Below, piece by piece: positions 41,442 through 50,600 of a DNA stretch of 64,000 nt (position 1 is the first letter of the stretch; each line of letters opens with the position of its first letter). This DNA is from CBDDBK01 sp965225715. GTDB taxonomy: Bacteria > Bacteroidota > Bacteroidia > Cytophagales > Flammeovirgaceae. The stretch spans positions 1,116,001 to 1,180,000 of the forward strand of contig CBDDBK010000002.1 of assembly GCA_965225715.1 (NCBI GenBank), read 5' to 3'. Under the pieces are notes generated by a model, which had not been told where the DNA came from, did not search any database, and saw only the letters and a program-made list of their open reading frames with translations. Made by a program: the position numbers and the translations under genes.

Positions 41442-42650
41442 ACTTTTAAGACCTAATGCAATGGTAATAAGAATGACAAAAAAAGCCAATACATTTGTGA
41501 GTTTTAAATTGGTATATTGCTTCATAATTTTTTTATCATTCATAATCCAGACCAAAAATATAGCTATAATCGGCAAGAGTAAGCCATTAGCCATTTGGGA
41601 AAAAAGGATAACCGATGTAGGTTTAAAATTTAGAGATGAAAAAATAATACCTATTACCAAAACAAATATCCATATAAAACGAAATTTTATAGATGTTAAA
41701 TTACTTTTCCAGCCTAATAGTTCAGAAGTTGCGAAAGCGGCAGCAAGAGGCGCTGTGATAGACGATGAAAGACCTGCAGCAAAAAAACCAAAAGCGATAA
41801 ATAGTTGAGATCCATCATGCCCAAGCAAGGGTGCTAAAGCAAAGTTCAAACTGTCGACTCCTTCCAATGAGATTCCAAAATTTTGTTCTTTTGCCTGCAG
41901 AACTGCCGCGGCGCTAATGGCAATTGCCATAGTTATAAGTCCACCCAGACTTACGGAAATTAGGGTATCCCATCTTGAAGTAGTTAAATTATCGGTACTT
42001 GTCCATTTTTTTTGAACAGTGGCGGCGTGTAAAAATAAATTATAGGGTACCACTGTTGTACCGATTAATGCCAAGACCATCATGGCACTATCTTTTGGCA
42101 ACGAAAATTGAAAAAATTGTCTGAAAACCTCCCATAAATTAGGTTTTAAAACGACAAGAGCAGTTAAAAAAACTAAACTCATAAGCCCGACCAAAACAAT
42201 AAGTACCCTCTCAATAATTTTATATTTCCCTGTAAATAAGAGCAAAAAAGTCAAAAAACCTATCGGCAAAATAAGAGGATTAAAATTATTCGAAAAGTTA
42301 AAATAAGATCCAAAACCCAAAGCTGCGCCTGTAATATTTCCTGCTTCGTACGCTGAGTTTCCAATTAAAATAGCAGAAATGATTAGAAGGCTCCCCATAA
42401 TTTTTAGAATAGGAGAACGGGTTTTAACCCGCAAGGCTTGACCAATGCCTATCCTTGCTACCAAGCCCAACCGGGCTGCCATCTCTTGTAAAATGAAGGT
42501 AGCTATGACCGAAAATACAATTGCCCATAAAAGTGTATATCCAAAAGTACTGCCCGCTAAAGTTGCTGTTGTGATTGTACCAGGACCAATAAAAGCAGCG
42601 GCAACAATAGCCCCAGGACCTATATGTTTAATTTTCTTTAAAATAATCAT
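41421..42650 (-). CDS. Nramp-family metal transporter, non-canonical subgroup
   Basis: A 409-residue polytopic protein with about 11 membrane helices of the LeuT fold. In helix 1 the canonical metal-binding DPGN is replaced by GPGT (residues 22-25, in AFIGPGTITTATLAG), and in helix 6 the usual Met-Pro-His is TVVPYN (198-204), so both side-chain metal ligands of classical Mn/Fe transporters are missing. This resembles a Bacteroidota clade annotated as Nramp; its substrate may not be Mn2+ or Fe2+. The 3' end overlaps the chimeric Lnt frame by 21 bases. Confidence 0.85.
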   Translation of the reverse strand: MIILKKIKHIGPGAIVAAAFIGPGTITTATLAGSTFGYTLLWAIVFSVIATFILQEMAARLGLVARIGIGQALRVKTRSPILKIMGSLLIISAILIGNSAYEAGNITGAALGFGSYFNFSNNFNPLILPIGFLTFLLLFTGKYKIIERVLIVLVGLMSLVFLTALVVLKPNLWEVFRQFFQFSLPKDSAMMVLALIGTTVVPYNLFLHAATVQKKWTSTDNLTTSRWDTLISVSLGGLITMAIAISAAAVLQAKEQNFGISLEGVDSLNFALAPLLGHDGSQLFIAFGFFAAGLSSSITAPLAAAFATSELLGWKSNLTSIKFRFIWIFVLVIGIIFSSLNFKPTSVILFSQMANGLLLPIIAIFLVWIMNDKKIMKQYTNLKLTNVLAFFVILITIALGLKSLLTAIL

Positions 42651-42697
42651 TTTTAGAGGTGGTTAGAGCAGTAATTTATAATATTTAAACTCTATTT

Positions 42698-43240
42698 CTA
42701 ATCTATTTTTAGATTATTAATTTCTAAATTACCTTTTGTACGATTTGTAAAATTATCAGAATCATAATTTTTATGTTCAAAACGAATGGATACCAATTTA
42801 AAGATTTCAGTTGAAGGCAATACATTTTTGATAGTAACAAAGGCTTTTATTGGAATATTTGTTGGAACTTTATTAGAAATAGAGTAACGACCAGACTTTT
42901 CTCCTATACCTGCATTTTTAGCAGATAACTCGTTGCCTTTAAAATCATATGCCTTACTATAACTAACATCTATCTGAATTTCTTTATGAACTTGCTCATG
43001 GGAAATTAGGAAATTAATTTTTACGGTTTGTTCATCAGGTGAACCTTTAACAGATGTAATTTTTATATCGATTAAATCGCTAAAAGATTTGATCTTTGTT
43101 TCTGGATTATTTAAACCTATTCCCAACTGAGCTTTTAACATTTTATTTTCCTTTTTAAGAGCTTCACAATCTAATTGAGCTTGAGATACATGAACTGAGA
43201 ACAAAATAAAAATAGTAATAATAATAGTTTTAAACTTCAT
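42698..43240 (-). CDS. Secreted protein of unknown function
   Basis: 180 residues. A signal peptide (MKFKTIIITIFILFSVHVSQAQ) with likely cleavage after SQA is followed by a short coiled segment (CEALKKENKMLKAQLGIG) and a beta-rich domain without recognisable motif. The gene lies 47 bases upstream of the Nramp-type gene on the same strand and may be co-transcribed. I can name no family. Confidence 0.65.
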   Translation of the reverse strand: MKFKTIIITIFILFSVHVSQAQLDCEALKKENKMLKAQLGIGLNNPETKIKSFSDLIDIKITSVKGSPDEQTVKINFLISHEQVHKEIQIDVSYSKAYDFKGNELSAKNAGIGEKSGRYSISNKVPTNIPIKAFVTIKNVLPSTEIFKLVSIRFEHKNYDSDNFTNRTKGNLEINNLKID

Positions 43241-43546
43241 AAAAATGTCAATAAAGATAAAATTAGTTAGTAAAATAAATTGAAAGAGAACGTTTTACAA
43301 AATAAAATAGTATTGTTATACTTCCAAACCAAAACAAAAAAAAATTTATTTCAAAGAAACATTTTTTTATATTGATATTTTTTGATAATATATTTATCTA
43401 AAAATAAGCATTAAGAATTATAAATTTAAATAATTAAAACCTAATTATTTATAGTAGATCCGTTTGAAAAAAAGATTTTTGGAGGTTTTAATTTATTGAT
43501 TTTGAAAACTAATATTTCTAAGATAAAAATAGCCTTGCTATAAATT
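43241..43546. other. Intergenic region
   Basis: AT-rich; only dispersed repeat copy 15 is seen. Confidence 0.45.
43450..43542 (+). repeat. Dispersed repeat, copy 15
   Basis: Forward orientation, complete; ends ATAGCCTTGCTATA four bases before the recG stop, the first copy after the array. Confidence 0.75.
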
Positions 43547-45637
43547 TTAAGAAATCCTTAACCAACTTACCCCTTTTTCTCTTAATTTTTTTTGGTGGAG
43601 TTGTTGTTTGAGGAGTTTATTTGCGGGATTTTCTAAATTGGTATCTTTAGATAAAATGGCTTGAGCTGCCCCGCGGGCAAGTTCTAAAATGTTATGGTCT
43701 TTTGATAAATCTGCAAATTTTAAAGTAACCAAACCGCTTTGTTCTTTTCCGAGTAAATTACCAGGACCACGAAGTTTTAAATCTGCATCAGCAATTTTAA
43801 ATCCATCAGTTGTTTCAACCATGGTATGAAGTCGAGTTTTGCCTTCTCGGCTTATTTTATAATCGCTCATCAAAAAACAATAGGATTGATGGGTACTTCT
43901 GCCGACTCTGCCGCGCAACTGGTGCAACTGAGACAAGCCAAACCGTTCTGCATTTTCTATCAACATGACATTGGCATTAGGTATATTAATACCGACCTCT
44001 ATTACCGTTGTAGCAACCATAATTTTGGTTTCACCTTTACTAAAACGCTCCATCTCATAATCTTTTTCTTTTCCATTCATTCTACCGTGTACAATACTTA
44101 TCGGCATCTTTGGAAAAGCGCGTTGTATATTCTCATAACCTTGAGTAACATCTTTATAATCAAAATGCTCTGATTCTTCTACTAAAGGATAAACAATATA
44201 AGCTTGTCTGCCTGCGGCGATTTGTTTTTTCAAAAAGCCCCATACTGCCAAACGATTTGATTCATATTTGAGATAGGTTTGTATAGGCTTACGTCCTGGC
44301 GGTAGTTGGTCGATGATGGACACATCTAAATCGCCATAAAAAGTCATAGCAAGTGTGCGTGGGATAGGTGTCGCTGTCATGATAAGGACATGGGGATAAG
44401 GCTTTTGCTGTTTTTGCCAAAGTTTACCCCGTTGAGCAACTCCAAAACGATGTTGTTCGTCAATGACACACAAACCTAATCGATCAAATATGACAGGTTC
44501 TTCAACTAAGGCATGTGTACCCACAATAATATTAATAAAGCCTCGTCTAAGTTCTTCTAACAAAACCCTCCGTTCCCGTTTGAGCGTAGAGCCTGTGAGT
44601 TTAGCCACTTGAAGTCCCATTTTTTTGGCAAGAGATAGAAGGGTAGCATAATGTTGTTCAGCCAAAATTTCAGTTGGTGCCATTAAAGCACATTGGGTTT
44701 TTTCAGCTATGGCTATTAACATAACAATAAAAGCAACAATTGTTTTCCCGCTGCCTACATCGCCTTGTAAAAGACGATTCATTTGTTTAGCGCTAGCTAA
44801 ATCTTGATATATTTCATGAATAACTCTTTTTTGGGCGTTTGTGAGTTTAAAACCTAAATGCTCGTGATAAAATTTTTTCAGCAATTCGGTATTTTTAAAA
44901 TAAAAACTTTCAAATTGAGGTATACGCTCTTCTCGGTGTTGCAAAATTTCCATTTGCATATAAAAAAGTTCTTCGAATTTTAACCGTTTAAGAGCTTGAT
45001 CTAAGCGTTTTTGATTTTCAGGAAAATGAACTTGTTCAATAGCTTCTTTTCGATTTAAAAGTTTATATTTTAAAATAATGTTTTGAGGCAATGTTTCAGT
45101 AATGGCATCTTGGACTTTTTCAAAAGCCAATTTTTGAAGGGTTTGAATACCTCTACTATCAAGTCCTGATTTTTTGAGCATTTCGGTGGAATGATAAATA
45201 CCGACCAAGCCATGTTTTTGGGAGTTAAAAATTTCTAATTCTTGAATCTCTGGATGCACAATCTGATATACATTATTATATTCGGTCATTTTTCCCCAGA
45301 TAGCATATTCTTTGTTAGGCTTCACTTTTTGGCTAACCCATTCAAAGCTTCTGAACCAAGATAGTGTTATAAAGCCCGTTCCATCGGTAAAAGTGGCTTT
45401 TAAAAATTGGCGTCGTCCTGAAATCATTTGCAATTTGGTGATCCGTCCTTTAAGTAAAACTTGAGACTGTATCATTAAGTCTATATCATCAATTTTACTA
45501 ACCTCGCTTCTATCTTCATACCGAAAAGGGCAATACTCTAATAAGTCGGAGAAGGTAAAAATATTAAGTTCTTTATTTAATAATTGAGCTCTTTTTTCAC
45601 CTACTTTTTTTAAATAAATAACTTCTGTTGATAACAT
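43547..45637 (-). CDS. recG: ATP-dependent DNA helicase RecG
   Basis: RecG reverses stalled replication forks and processes Holliday junctions. The 696-residue protein has the N-terminal wedge/OB domain (VLLKGRITKLQMISGRRQF), Walker A GDVGSGKT, DEQH box (VIDEQHRFGVAQRG), TATPIPRTLAMT, and the C-terminal helicase motifs VATTVIEVGINIPNA and QLRGRVGRS, plus the RecG-specific ADLKLRGPGNLLG. All motors motifs look intact. It is single and starts at an ATG preceded by AT-rich DNA. Confidence 0.96.
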   Translation of the reverse strand: MLSTEVIYLKKVGEKRAQLLNKELNIFTFSDLLEYCPFRYEDRSEVSKIDDIDLMIQSQVLLKGRITKLQMISGRRQFLKATFTDGTGFITLSWFRSFEWVSQKVKPNKEYAIWGKMTEYNNVYQIVHPEIQELEIFNSQKHGLVGIYHSTEMLKKSGLDSRGIQTLQKLAFEKVQDAITETLPQNIILKYKLLNRKEAIEQVHFPENQKRLDQALKRLKFEELFYMQMEILQHREERIPQFESFYFKNTELLKKFYHEHLGFKLTNAQKRVIHEIYQDLASAKQMNRLLQGDVGSGKTIVAFIVMLIAIAEKTQCALMAPTEILAEQHYATLLSLAKKMGLQVAKLTGSTLKRERRVLLEELRRGFINIIVGTHALVEEPVIFDRLGLCVIDEQHRFGVAQRGKLWQKQQKPYPHVLIMTATPIPRTLAMTFYGDLDVSIIDQLPPGRKPIQTYLKYESNRLAVWGFLKKQIAAGRQAYIVYPLVEESEHFDYKDVTQGYENIQRAFPKMPISIVHGRMNGKEKDYEMERFSKGETKIMVATTVIEVGINIPNANVMLIENAERFGLSQLHQLRGRVGRSTHQSYCFLMSDYKISREGKTRLHTMVETTDGFKIADADLKLRGPGNLLGKEQSGLVTLKFADLSKDHNILELARGAAQAILSKDTNLENPANKLLKQQLHQKKLREKGVSWLRIS

Positions 45638-46020
45638 ATTTTTTCAAATTATTAGTTGTAAATTTTGAAAATCAAACTGTTAAAGTAATTAATTATTTTT
45701 TATGAACAATAATTACGAATTGCAAAATTGGTTTGAACAAAAATCCTTTTGCAAATAAAGTGACTATAAAAACTCAAAAAATTTATTATAATTATCTAAT
45801 AATCAAACAATTAAATATTTTATTAAACTTATTAGAAATTGATGTCAAAATAACCTATTTTTGTTTAGCTCTGACATTATAGGAACTAAACTAAGATTGT
45901 GGATGGCGATATCTAAAGTCTAATATCATTAACAACTTTTCAGATAACGTTCTGTTTTTTTAATTTAGCCTTTTTTTTAATTTAAGTTAAACATACAATC
46001 AAACACTTATAAACTTAATC
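45638..46020. other. Divergent gap between recG and leuC
   Basis: Contains a truncated dispersed repeat (45717-45768) and a possible leuC promoter: TATTTTTG at 45856-45863, with TTG 14 bases upstream. The leader to leuC would be about 150 bases; I see no leader peptide rich in Leu codons. Confidence 0.4.
45717..45768 (-). repeat. Dispersed repeat, copy 16 (truncated)
   Basis: Reverse orientation; the part AAATCCTTTTGCAAATAAAG and TGACTATA remain. Confidence 0.55.
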
Positions 46021-47424
46021 ATGGCTTCTAAACAATTACCTTTATTTGACAAAATATGGAATCAACATATTGTTGATAGTGCTGAAGATTATGCTGATAT
46101 TATTTATATTGATAGTCATTTCATTCATGAAGTTACCTCTCCGCAGGCTTTTGATGGATTAAGAAATCGGAAATTACCAGTTTTTAGACCTAAAAAAACA
46201 TTTGCAACTGCAGACCATAACGTGCCAACTCTGAATCAACATTTGCCCATTCAAGAACCCTTATCACGAAAACAGGTTGAAACCTTACGTCAAAATTGTA
46301 AAGATTTTTCTTTAAACCTTTATGATTTGAATAATCCCAAACAGGGCATTGTTCATGTCATAGGTCCTGAACTCGGCATTACCCAACCGGGAATGACTAT
46401 CGTATGTGGAGATAGCCATACCTCTACACATGGTGCTTTTGGTGCAATTGCTTTTGGGATAGGTACCAGTGAGGTGGAACAAGTCTTAGCGACCCAATGT
46501 ATTTTACAGACCAAACCCAAAACCATGAGAATTGAAATAAATGGAAAATTGGAAAAAGGGGTCTATGCCAAAGATATTATTTTATACATTATCAGTCAAT
46601 TAACAGCTTCAGGAGCTACAGGCTATTTTGTGGAATATACTGGTACATGCATCAAAAACCTTTCTATGGAAGCCCGTATGACTATATGTAATATGAGTAT
46701 AGAAATGGGTGCAAGAGGTGGTTTAATAGCGCCAGACCAATTAACTTTTGATTATATTAAAGGACGATTATATGCTCCTAAAAACAATGCATGGACTAAA
46801 AAACTCAATTATTGGCAAACACTTTACAGCGATAAAGGCGCTATCTTTGACCAAAATTATACTTTTCAAGCAGAAGATATTGAACCCATGTTAACTTATG
46901 GAACAAATCCAGGTATGGGTATAGGGGTAAGCAAAAATATACCTTCTCAAGAAAGGTTCAAAGAAGGTAACAAAAATTTTACAAAATCTTTAGCATATAT
47001 GAATTTTAAAGCCGGTCAATCGTTAATTGGTCTAAAAGTAGATTATGTTTTTATAGGTAGCTGTACCAATGCCCGTATAGAAGATTTAAGAATTGTTGCT
47101 AATTTTGTGAAAGGAAAACAAAAAGCTGATAACGTTCATGTCTGGGTTGTACCAGGCTCTAAACAAGTTGAAAAAAATGCAAAAAAAGAAGGTATAGATA
47201 AGATTTTAAAAGATGCAGGTTTTGAACTTAGAGAACCCGGATGTTCAGCCTGTTTAGGAATGAATGAAGATAAAGTGCCTTCTGGGAAATACTGTATATC
47301 AACTTCTAATCGAAACTTTCAAGGTAGACAAGGACCGGGTGCCCGAACTCTATTAGCCAGTCCTGTTATGGCAGCAGCAGCAGCTATAGAAGGTAAAATT
47401 GTAGATGTCAGAAATTATATGTAA
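46021..47424 (+). CDS. leuC: 3-isopropylmalate dehydratase large subunit
   Basis: LeuC isomerises isopropylmalate in leucine synthesis, with LeuD as small subunit. The three cysteines of the 4Fe-4S cluster are present: C348 (FIGSCTNARIEDLR), C408 and C411 (EPGCSACLGMN). Other family blocks are VCGDSHTSTHGAFGAIAFGI and the C-terminal NRNFQGRQGPGARTLLASP. Length 467 is standard. No leuD, leuA or leuB follows; coaD is convergent only 15 bases away, so the usual operon has been split in this genome. Confidence 0.95.
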   Translation: MASKQLPLFDKIWNQHIVDSAEDYADIIYIDSHFIHEVTSPQAFDGLRNRKLPVFRPKKTFATADHNVPTLNQHLPIQEPLSRKQVETLRQNCKDFSLNLYDLNNPKQGIVHVIGPELGITQPGMTIVCGDSHTSTHGAFGAIAFGIGTSEVEQVLATQCILQTKPKTMRIEINGKLEKGVYAKDIILYIISQLTASGATGYFVEYTGTCIKNLSMEARMTICNMSIEMGARGGLIAPDQLTFDYIKGRLYAPKNNAWTKKLNYWQTLYSDKGAIFDQNYTFQAEDIEPMLTYGTNPGMGIGVSKNIPSQERFKEGNKNFTKSLAYMNFKAGQSLIGLKVDYVFIGSCTNARIEDLRIVANFVKGKQKADNVHVWVVPGSKQVEKNAKKEGIDKILKDAGFELREPGCSACLGMNEDKVPSGKYCISTSNRNFQGRQGPGARTLLASPVMAAAAAIEGKIVDVRNYM

Positions 47425-47438
47425 TGATAAACTATTAC

Positions 47439-47900
47439 CTAATCTAAAGTATACGGTAAAAATTTATCTACAGGCTTACCAAAAGCATACAATTCCTTAA
47501 CTATCCTAGAACTGATATAGGCATATTCAGGAGATGTGATAAGGAATATGGTTTCTAATCCATTAAAAATATACTTATTAACTTGAGATATAGTATTTTC
47601 ATATTCAAAGTCAGTTGTATTTCTTAACCCTCGTATTATAAAGTTTGCCTTATTTTCTTCTGCAAAAGAAGCTGTTAAAGTTTTATAAATTTTAACCTCT
47701 ACATTATTAATTTCCTTAAAAGATTCTTCTATTTTAGCTTTCATGATTTCTATACCAAAAAAACGCTTTTTATTTGGATTTTCACCCATAGCAATAATTA
47801 TTTTATCAAATAAAAAAGTACTTCTTAAAACAACATCTTGGTGCCCTTTTGTAAAAGGGTCAAAAGAACCCGGAAAAATAGCTATACGTTTTTTTTGCAT
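47439..47900 (-). CDS. coaD: Phosphopantetheine adenylyltransferase
   Basis: CoaD makes dephospho-CoA from 4'-phosphopantetheine and ATP. The nucleotidyltransferase motif is FPGSFDPFTKGHQDVV (T-x-G-H) at about residues 9-24, with RGLRNTTDFEYE and the ISSRIVKEL motif towards the C-terminus. The 153-residue length is standard. The gene is convergent with leuC and lies alone. Confidence 0.94.
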   Translation of the reverse strand: MQKKRIAIFPGSFDPFTKGHQDVVLRSTFLFDKIIIAMGENPNKKRFFGIEIMKAKIEESFKEINNVEVKIYKTLTASFAEENKANFIIRGLRNTTDFEYENTISQVNKYIFNGLETIFLITSPEYAYISSRIVKELYAFGKPVDKFLPYTLD

Positions 47901-48411
47901 ATCCCTATAAGATAAGTAAAATAGTATGTTAGTATATTTTAAATTAAAATATCTAAGATATAATAAAATTAAATAATATAGTACTGATAAATTTTATATT
48001 TTCGCTAGAGGGTTACAATGTAAAATACCAATCTTAATTTTATATGAATTTGTAAACTTAATTTAATGAGCAATATGTTAAAACAATACTTCGGAACTAT
48101 TTTAGGCGATATTTAAGAAATTTTTTACTATATATTTTACTGATAATCAATTATTTATATTTTAAGAATTGACTAAAATATCTATTTTTTAGCAACTTTA
48201 GTGAAATCTGTACTTGATTAAAATTAATATTTGGATAAAAAAACTCACACTTTGAAAGTTTAATTATCTTATTCTCAATAAATTAAATAATAAAAATACC
48301 ACACATATATTGTTATTTGATAATTATTTGATTATCAAAGTATTATATAAAAAAATAAATTTAATTATTTAATAATCAATTTATTATAAAATTTACCGAA
48401 GTATTGTTAAA
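47901..48411. other. Divergent gap between coaD and hemF
   Basis: A long AT-rich region without a gene, framed by an inverted repeat (48078-48094 and 48396-48412). Confidence 0.5.
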
Positions 48412-48412
48412 A
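48078..48412. repeat. Inverted repeat framing ~300 bp upstream of hemF
   Basis: AACAATACTTCGG at 48082-48094 is matched in inverted orientation by CCGAAGTATTGTT at 48396-48408. The right copy ends just before the hemF ATG. CAATACTTCGGTAAA also occurs at 8758-8772, at the lnt break point. Confidence 0.5.
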
Positions 48413-49317
48413 TGGAGTTTAAAGAAGAAGTAAAAAAAGAGTTTAGAGGTTTTCAAAAAATAATTTGTGCTGATTTGGAAGAGTTGGATGGTAAAAGTAT
48501 CTTTATTGAAGATTTTTGGCAAAGACCAGGAGGAGGAGGAGGTTTTTCACGAACTATCATAAAAGGAAAAGTATTTGAAAAGGGGGGGGTTAACTTTTCG
48601 GCTGTACATGGTAAAACACCTCCAAAAATAATAAAAGCTTTAAAGCTAAAACAATCTGATTTTTTTGCTACTGGTTTATCTATCGTTCTGCATCCTGAAA
48701 ATCCAATGATACCAATCATTCATTGTAATGTGCGTTTTTTTCAGATGGATAATGGTATTTCTTGGTTTGGAGGCGGAATAGACCTAACACCTCATTATAT
48801 AGATAAAGCTCAAGCCAAATTTTTTCACCAAAAGCTTAAAGCAACTTGTGATAAACATGATAAGTCCTACTACCCATTATTTAAAAAACAGGCAGATAAC
48901 TATTTTTTTATCAAACATAGGAATGAAACAAGAGGTATAGGCGGTATTTTTTTCGATAGACTCTGCCAAACAGAAAAACGTAAACTTAGACAACACTTTG
49001 ATTTTGTTAAAGATGTAGTTAAAACTTTTATACCTTGCTATACGCCATTAGTCCTTCAAAATCAAAAGAAAAAATATGGAGAAAAAGAAAAAATATGGCA
49101 ACACTTACGAAGGGGACGTTACGTTGAATTTAATTTGGTTTATGATAAAGGGACTAAATTTGGTCTTGATACCGATGGTAGAACAGAATCTATATTGATG
49201 AGCCTACCACCTTTAGCAAGTTGGGAATACAACTATAAAGCTAAAAGCGGCTCCAAAGAATCACATACTTTAGCACTTCTCAAACGGGATGTTAATTGGA
49301 TAAATACAGTAGTATAG
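48412..49317 (+). CDS. hemF: Coproporphyrinogen III oxidase, oxygen-dependent
   Basis: HemF makes protoporphyrinogen IX in heme synthesis and needs O2. The 301-residue protein shows the family blocks EDFWQRPGGGGGFSRTI, NVRFFQ, WFGGGIDLTPHY, RGIGGIFFDRL and GRYVEFNLVYDKGTKFGLDT with following GRTESILMSLPP. The ATG at 48412 matches the family start. Oxygen use agrees with miaE. The gene is single; its upstream region contains an odd inverted repeat. Confidence 0.96.
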   Translation: MEFKEEVKKEFRGFQKIICADLEELDGKSIFIEDFWQRPGGGGGFSRTIIKGKVFEKGGVNFSAVHGKTPPKIIKALKLKQSDFFATGLSIVLHPENPMIPIIHCNVRFFQMDNGISWFGGGIDLTPHYIDKAQAKFFHQKLKATCDKHDKSYYPLFKKQADNYFFIKHRNETRGIGGIFFDRLCQTEKRKLRQHFDFVKDVVKTFIPCYTPLVLQNQKKKYGEKEKIWQHLRRGRYVEFNLVYDKGTKFGLDTDGRTESILMSLPPLASWEYNYKAKSGSKESHTLALLKRDVNWINTVV

Positions 49318-49321
49318 ATTT

Positions 49322-49414
49322 TATATTCAGCTTACTTGAAAAAGAGAGTTTTTTGGATTCTAACCTGTTGGTATGGAAACTTAATGTTTCGCAAAATAAA
49401 ATAGCTTTGCTATA
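49322..49414 (+). repeat. Dispersed repeat, copy 17
   Basis: Forward orientation, complete, close to copy 13; immediately behind hemF. Confidence 0.75.
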
Positions 49415-49547
49415 TATATTTTGTTTTCAGTATTAGACTCTATATTCTATTTTTTTGCATAGAGCAAAAATCATAAAATATAAATTATTTAAAACCAAAT
49501 ATTTAAAAATCAATAAAATCTATTAAAGAAAAAATATTAAACTATTT

Positions 49548-49915
49548 TTAAAATAAAATACCTTGTGGAAATTCTAAATTTAGAAAATAACCAAATAGAA
49601 GTAAAATTATAATTCCTGAAAATGTTAAAATACTTGTTTTTAGCCAGCCTATTTTGGCTTTTATTGTAAAAAAAACAATAAAAAATAAAGCATTCGCAAG
49701 CACAAAACCAATAATTAAACTCAAAGTATAAAAGCTAGCTATCCAAAGAATGGGCTCGAACCAACTTGCTTTAAAAACTCCTTTTTCTATGGCTTGTTCT
49801 GCATCAAAAGCAGCAGGATTATTTTTATTTTAAAAGTGATAATCCTGCTCCTAAAACATTAGCTATCGCTAAAGACCATATAATTGTATAGGTTAAGTTT
49901 ATAATTATAAGAATG
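49548..49915 (-). pseudogene. Decayed multi-pass membrane protein gene
   Basis: On the minus strand the pieces LTYTIIWSLAIANVLGAGLS, then (after in-frame stops near 49825) NNPAAFDAEQAIEKGVFKAS and WFEPILWIASFYTLSLIIGF, and (after a frameshift near 49660) FTIKAKIGWLKTSILTFSGI and FGYFLNLEFPQGILF can be read. The hydrophobic pattern predicts about four helices. I do not recognise the family; no intact frame remains. Confidence 0.55.
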
Positions 49916-49956
49916 TTTCAAACAATAGCTATTCTAATAGCTTAATTATTAATGGT

Positions 49957-50571
49957 TTAAAAAATTTTAGGTTGAAAATTTGAAGCATTAATGACAGAAG
50001 ATGAACTGCCTGTAGCTTTGATTACGTATAAACCGTTCTTTTGAGCATAAATAGGACTTTGTTCATCTGCTTTTAAAAAAGCAATTCCGCCCAAAATGGT
50101 ATTATTTTTATATCTGGGCAGTAATGTTTTGGCTTGTTTTAACTTATCTATAAATTCTTTAACATGTTTAACTCGAAGAGTTGTTTTAACTTCTACAATA
50201 ACAATTTCATGACCATTATGGGCGATAAGGTCAAATTCATAATTTTGGTCATTTCGGCAGCCTGCTATTCTTGAAGAAACATCATAGAGATTTAATCCTC
50301 TTGAATTCAAAAGTTTAATTAGATCACCCTCTACTAAGGATTCAATGAGTTTCCCCCACTGACTGGTAAATAGACTTTCAAGTTGATTCATTTTTTTATC
50401 CCTTTGTTTTCTTTCTTGTTTTCTTTCTATTCTTTCTTTTTCTCTTTCGAGTGCTTGTTTCTTCTCTTTTTCATTGAGTTCTTGAATTAACCGCAACGCT
50501 CTATCAGCTGTTTTATTTGTTTCAGCAATCATGTTTAAAACATCTTGATGCGTTAATTGTGCTTTTGCCAT
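49957..50571 (-). CDS. Coiled-coil PD-(D/E)XK nuclease-like protein
   Basis: 204 residues. The N-terminal half (about 20-65) is a charged coiled coil (EKEKKQALEREKERIERKQE). The C-terminal half has a PD-(D/E)XK-like core: NYEFDLIAHNGHEIVIVEVK, with Asp and E-x-K in the expected spacing, preceded by a helical region with E. Related proteins are found in many Bacteroidota and cyanobacteria, often as paralogue families, and their role (mobile-element or housekeeping nuclease) is unknown. It lies 29 bases behind another PD-(D/E)XK gene and may be its partner. Confidence 0.7.
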   Translation of the reverse strand: MAKAQLTHQDVLNMIAETNKTADRALRLIQELNEKEKKQALEREKERIERKQERKQRDKKMNQLESLFTSQWGKLIESLVEGDLIKLLNSRGLNLYDVSSRIAGCRNDQNYEFDLIAHNGHEIVIVEVKTTLRVKHVKEFIDKLKQAKTLLPRYKNNTILGGIAFLKADEQSPIYAQKNGLYVIKATGSSSSVINASNFQPKIF

Positions 50572-50600
50572 TGTTCTTGAATTTAATTATGAGGTTATAT

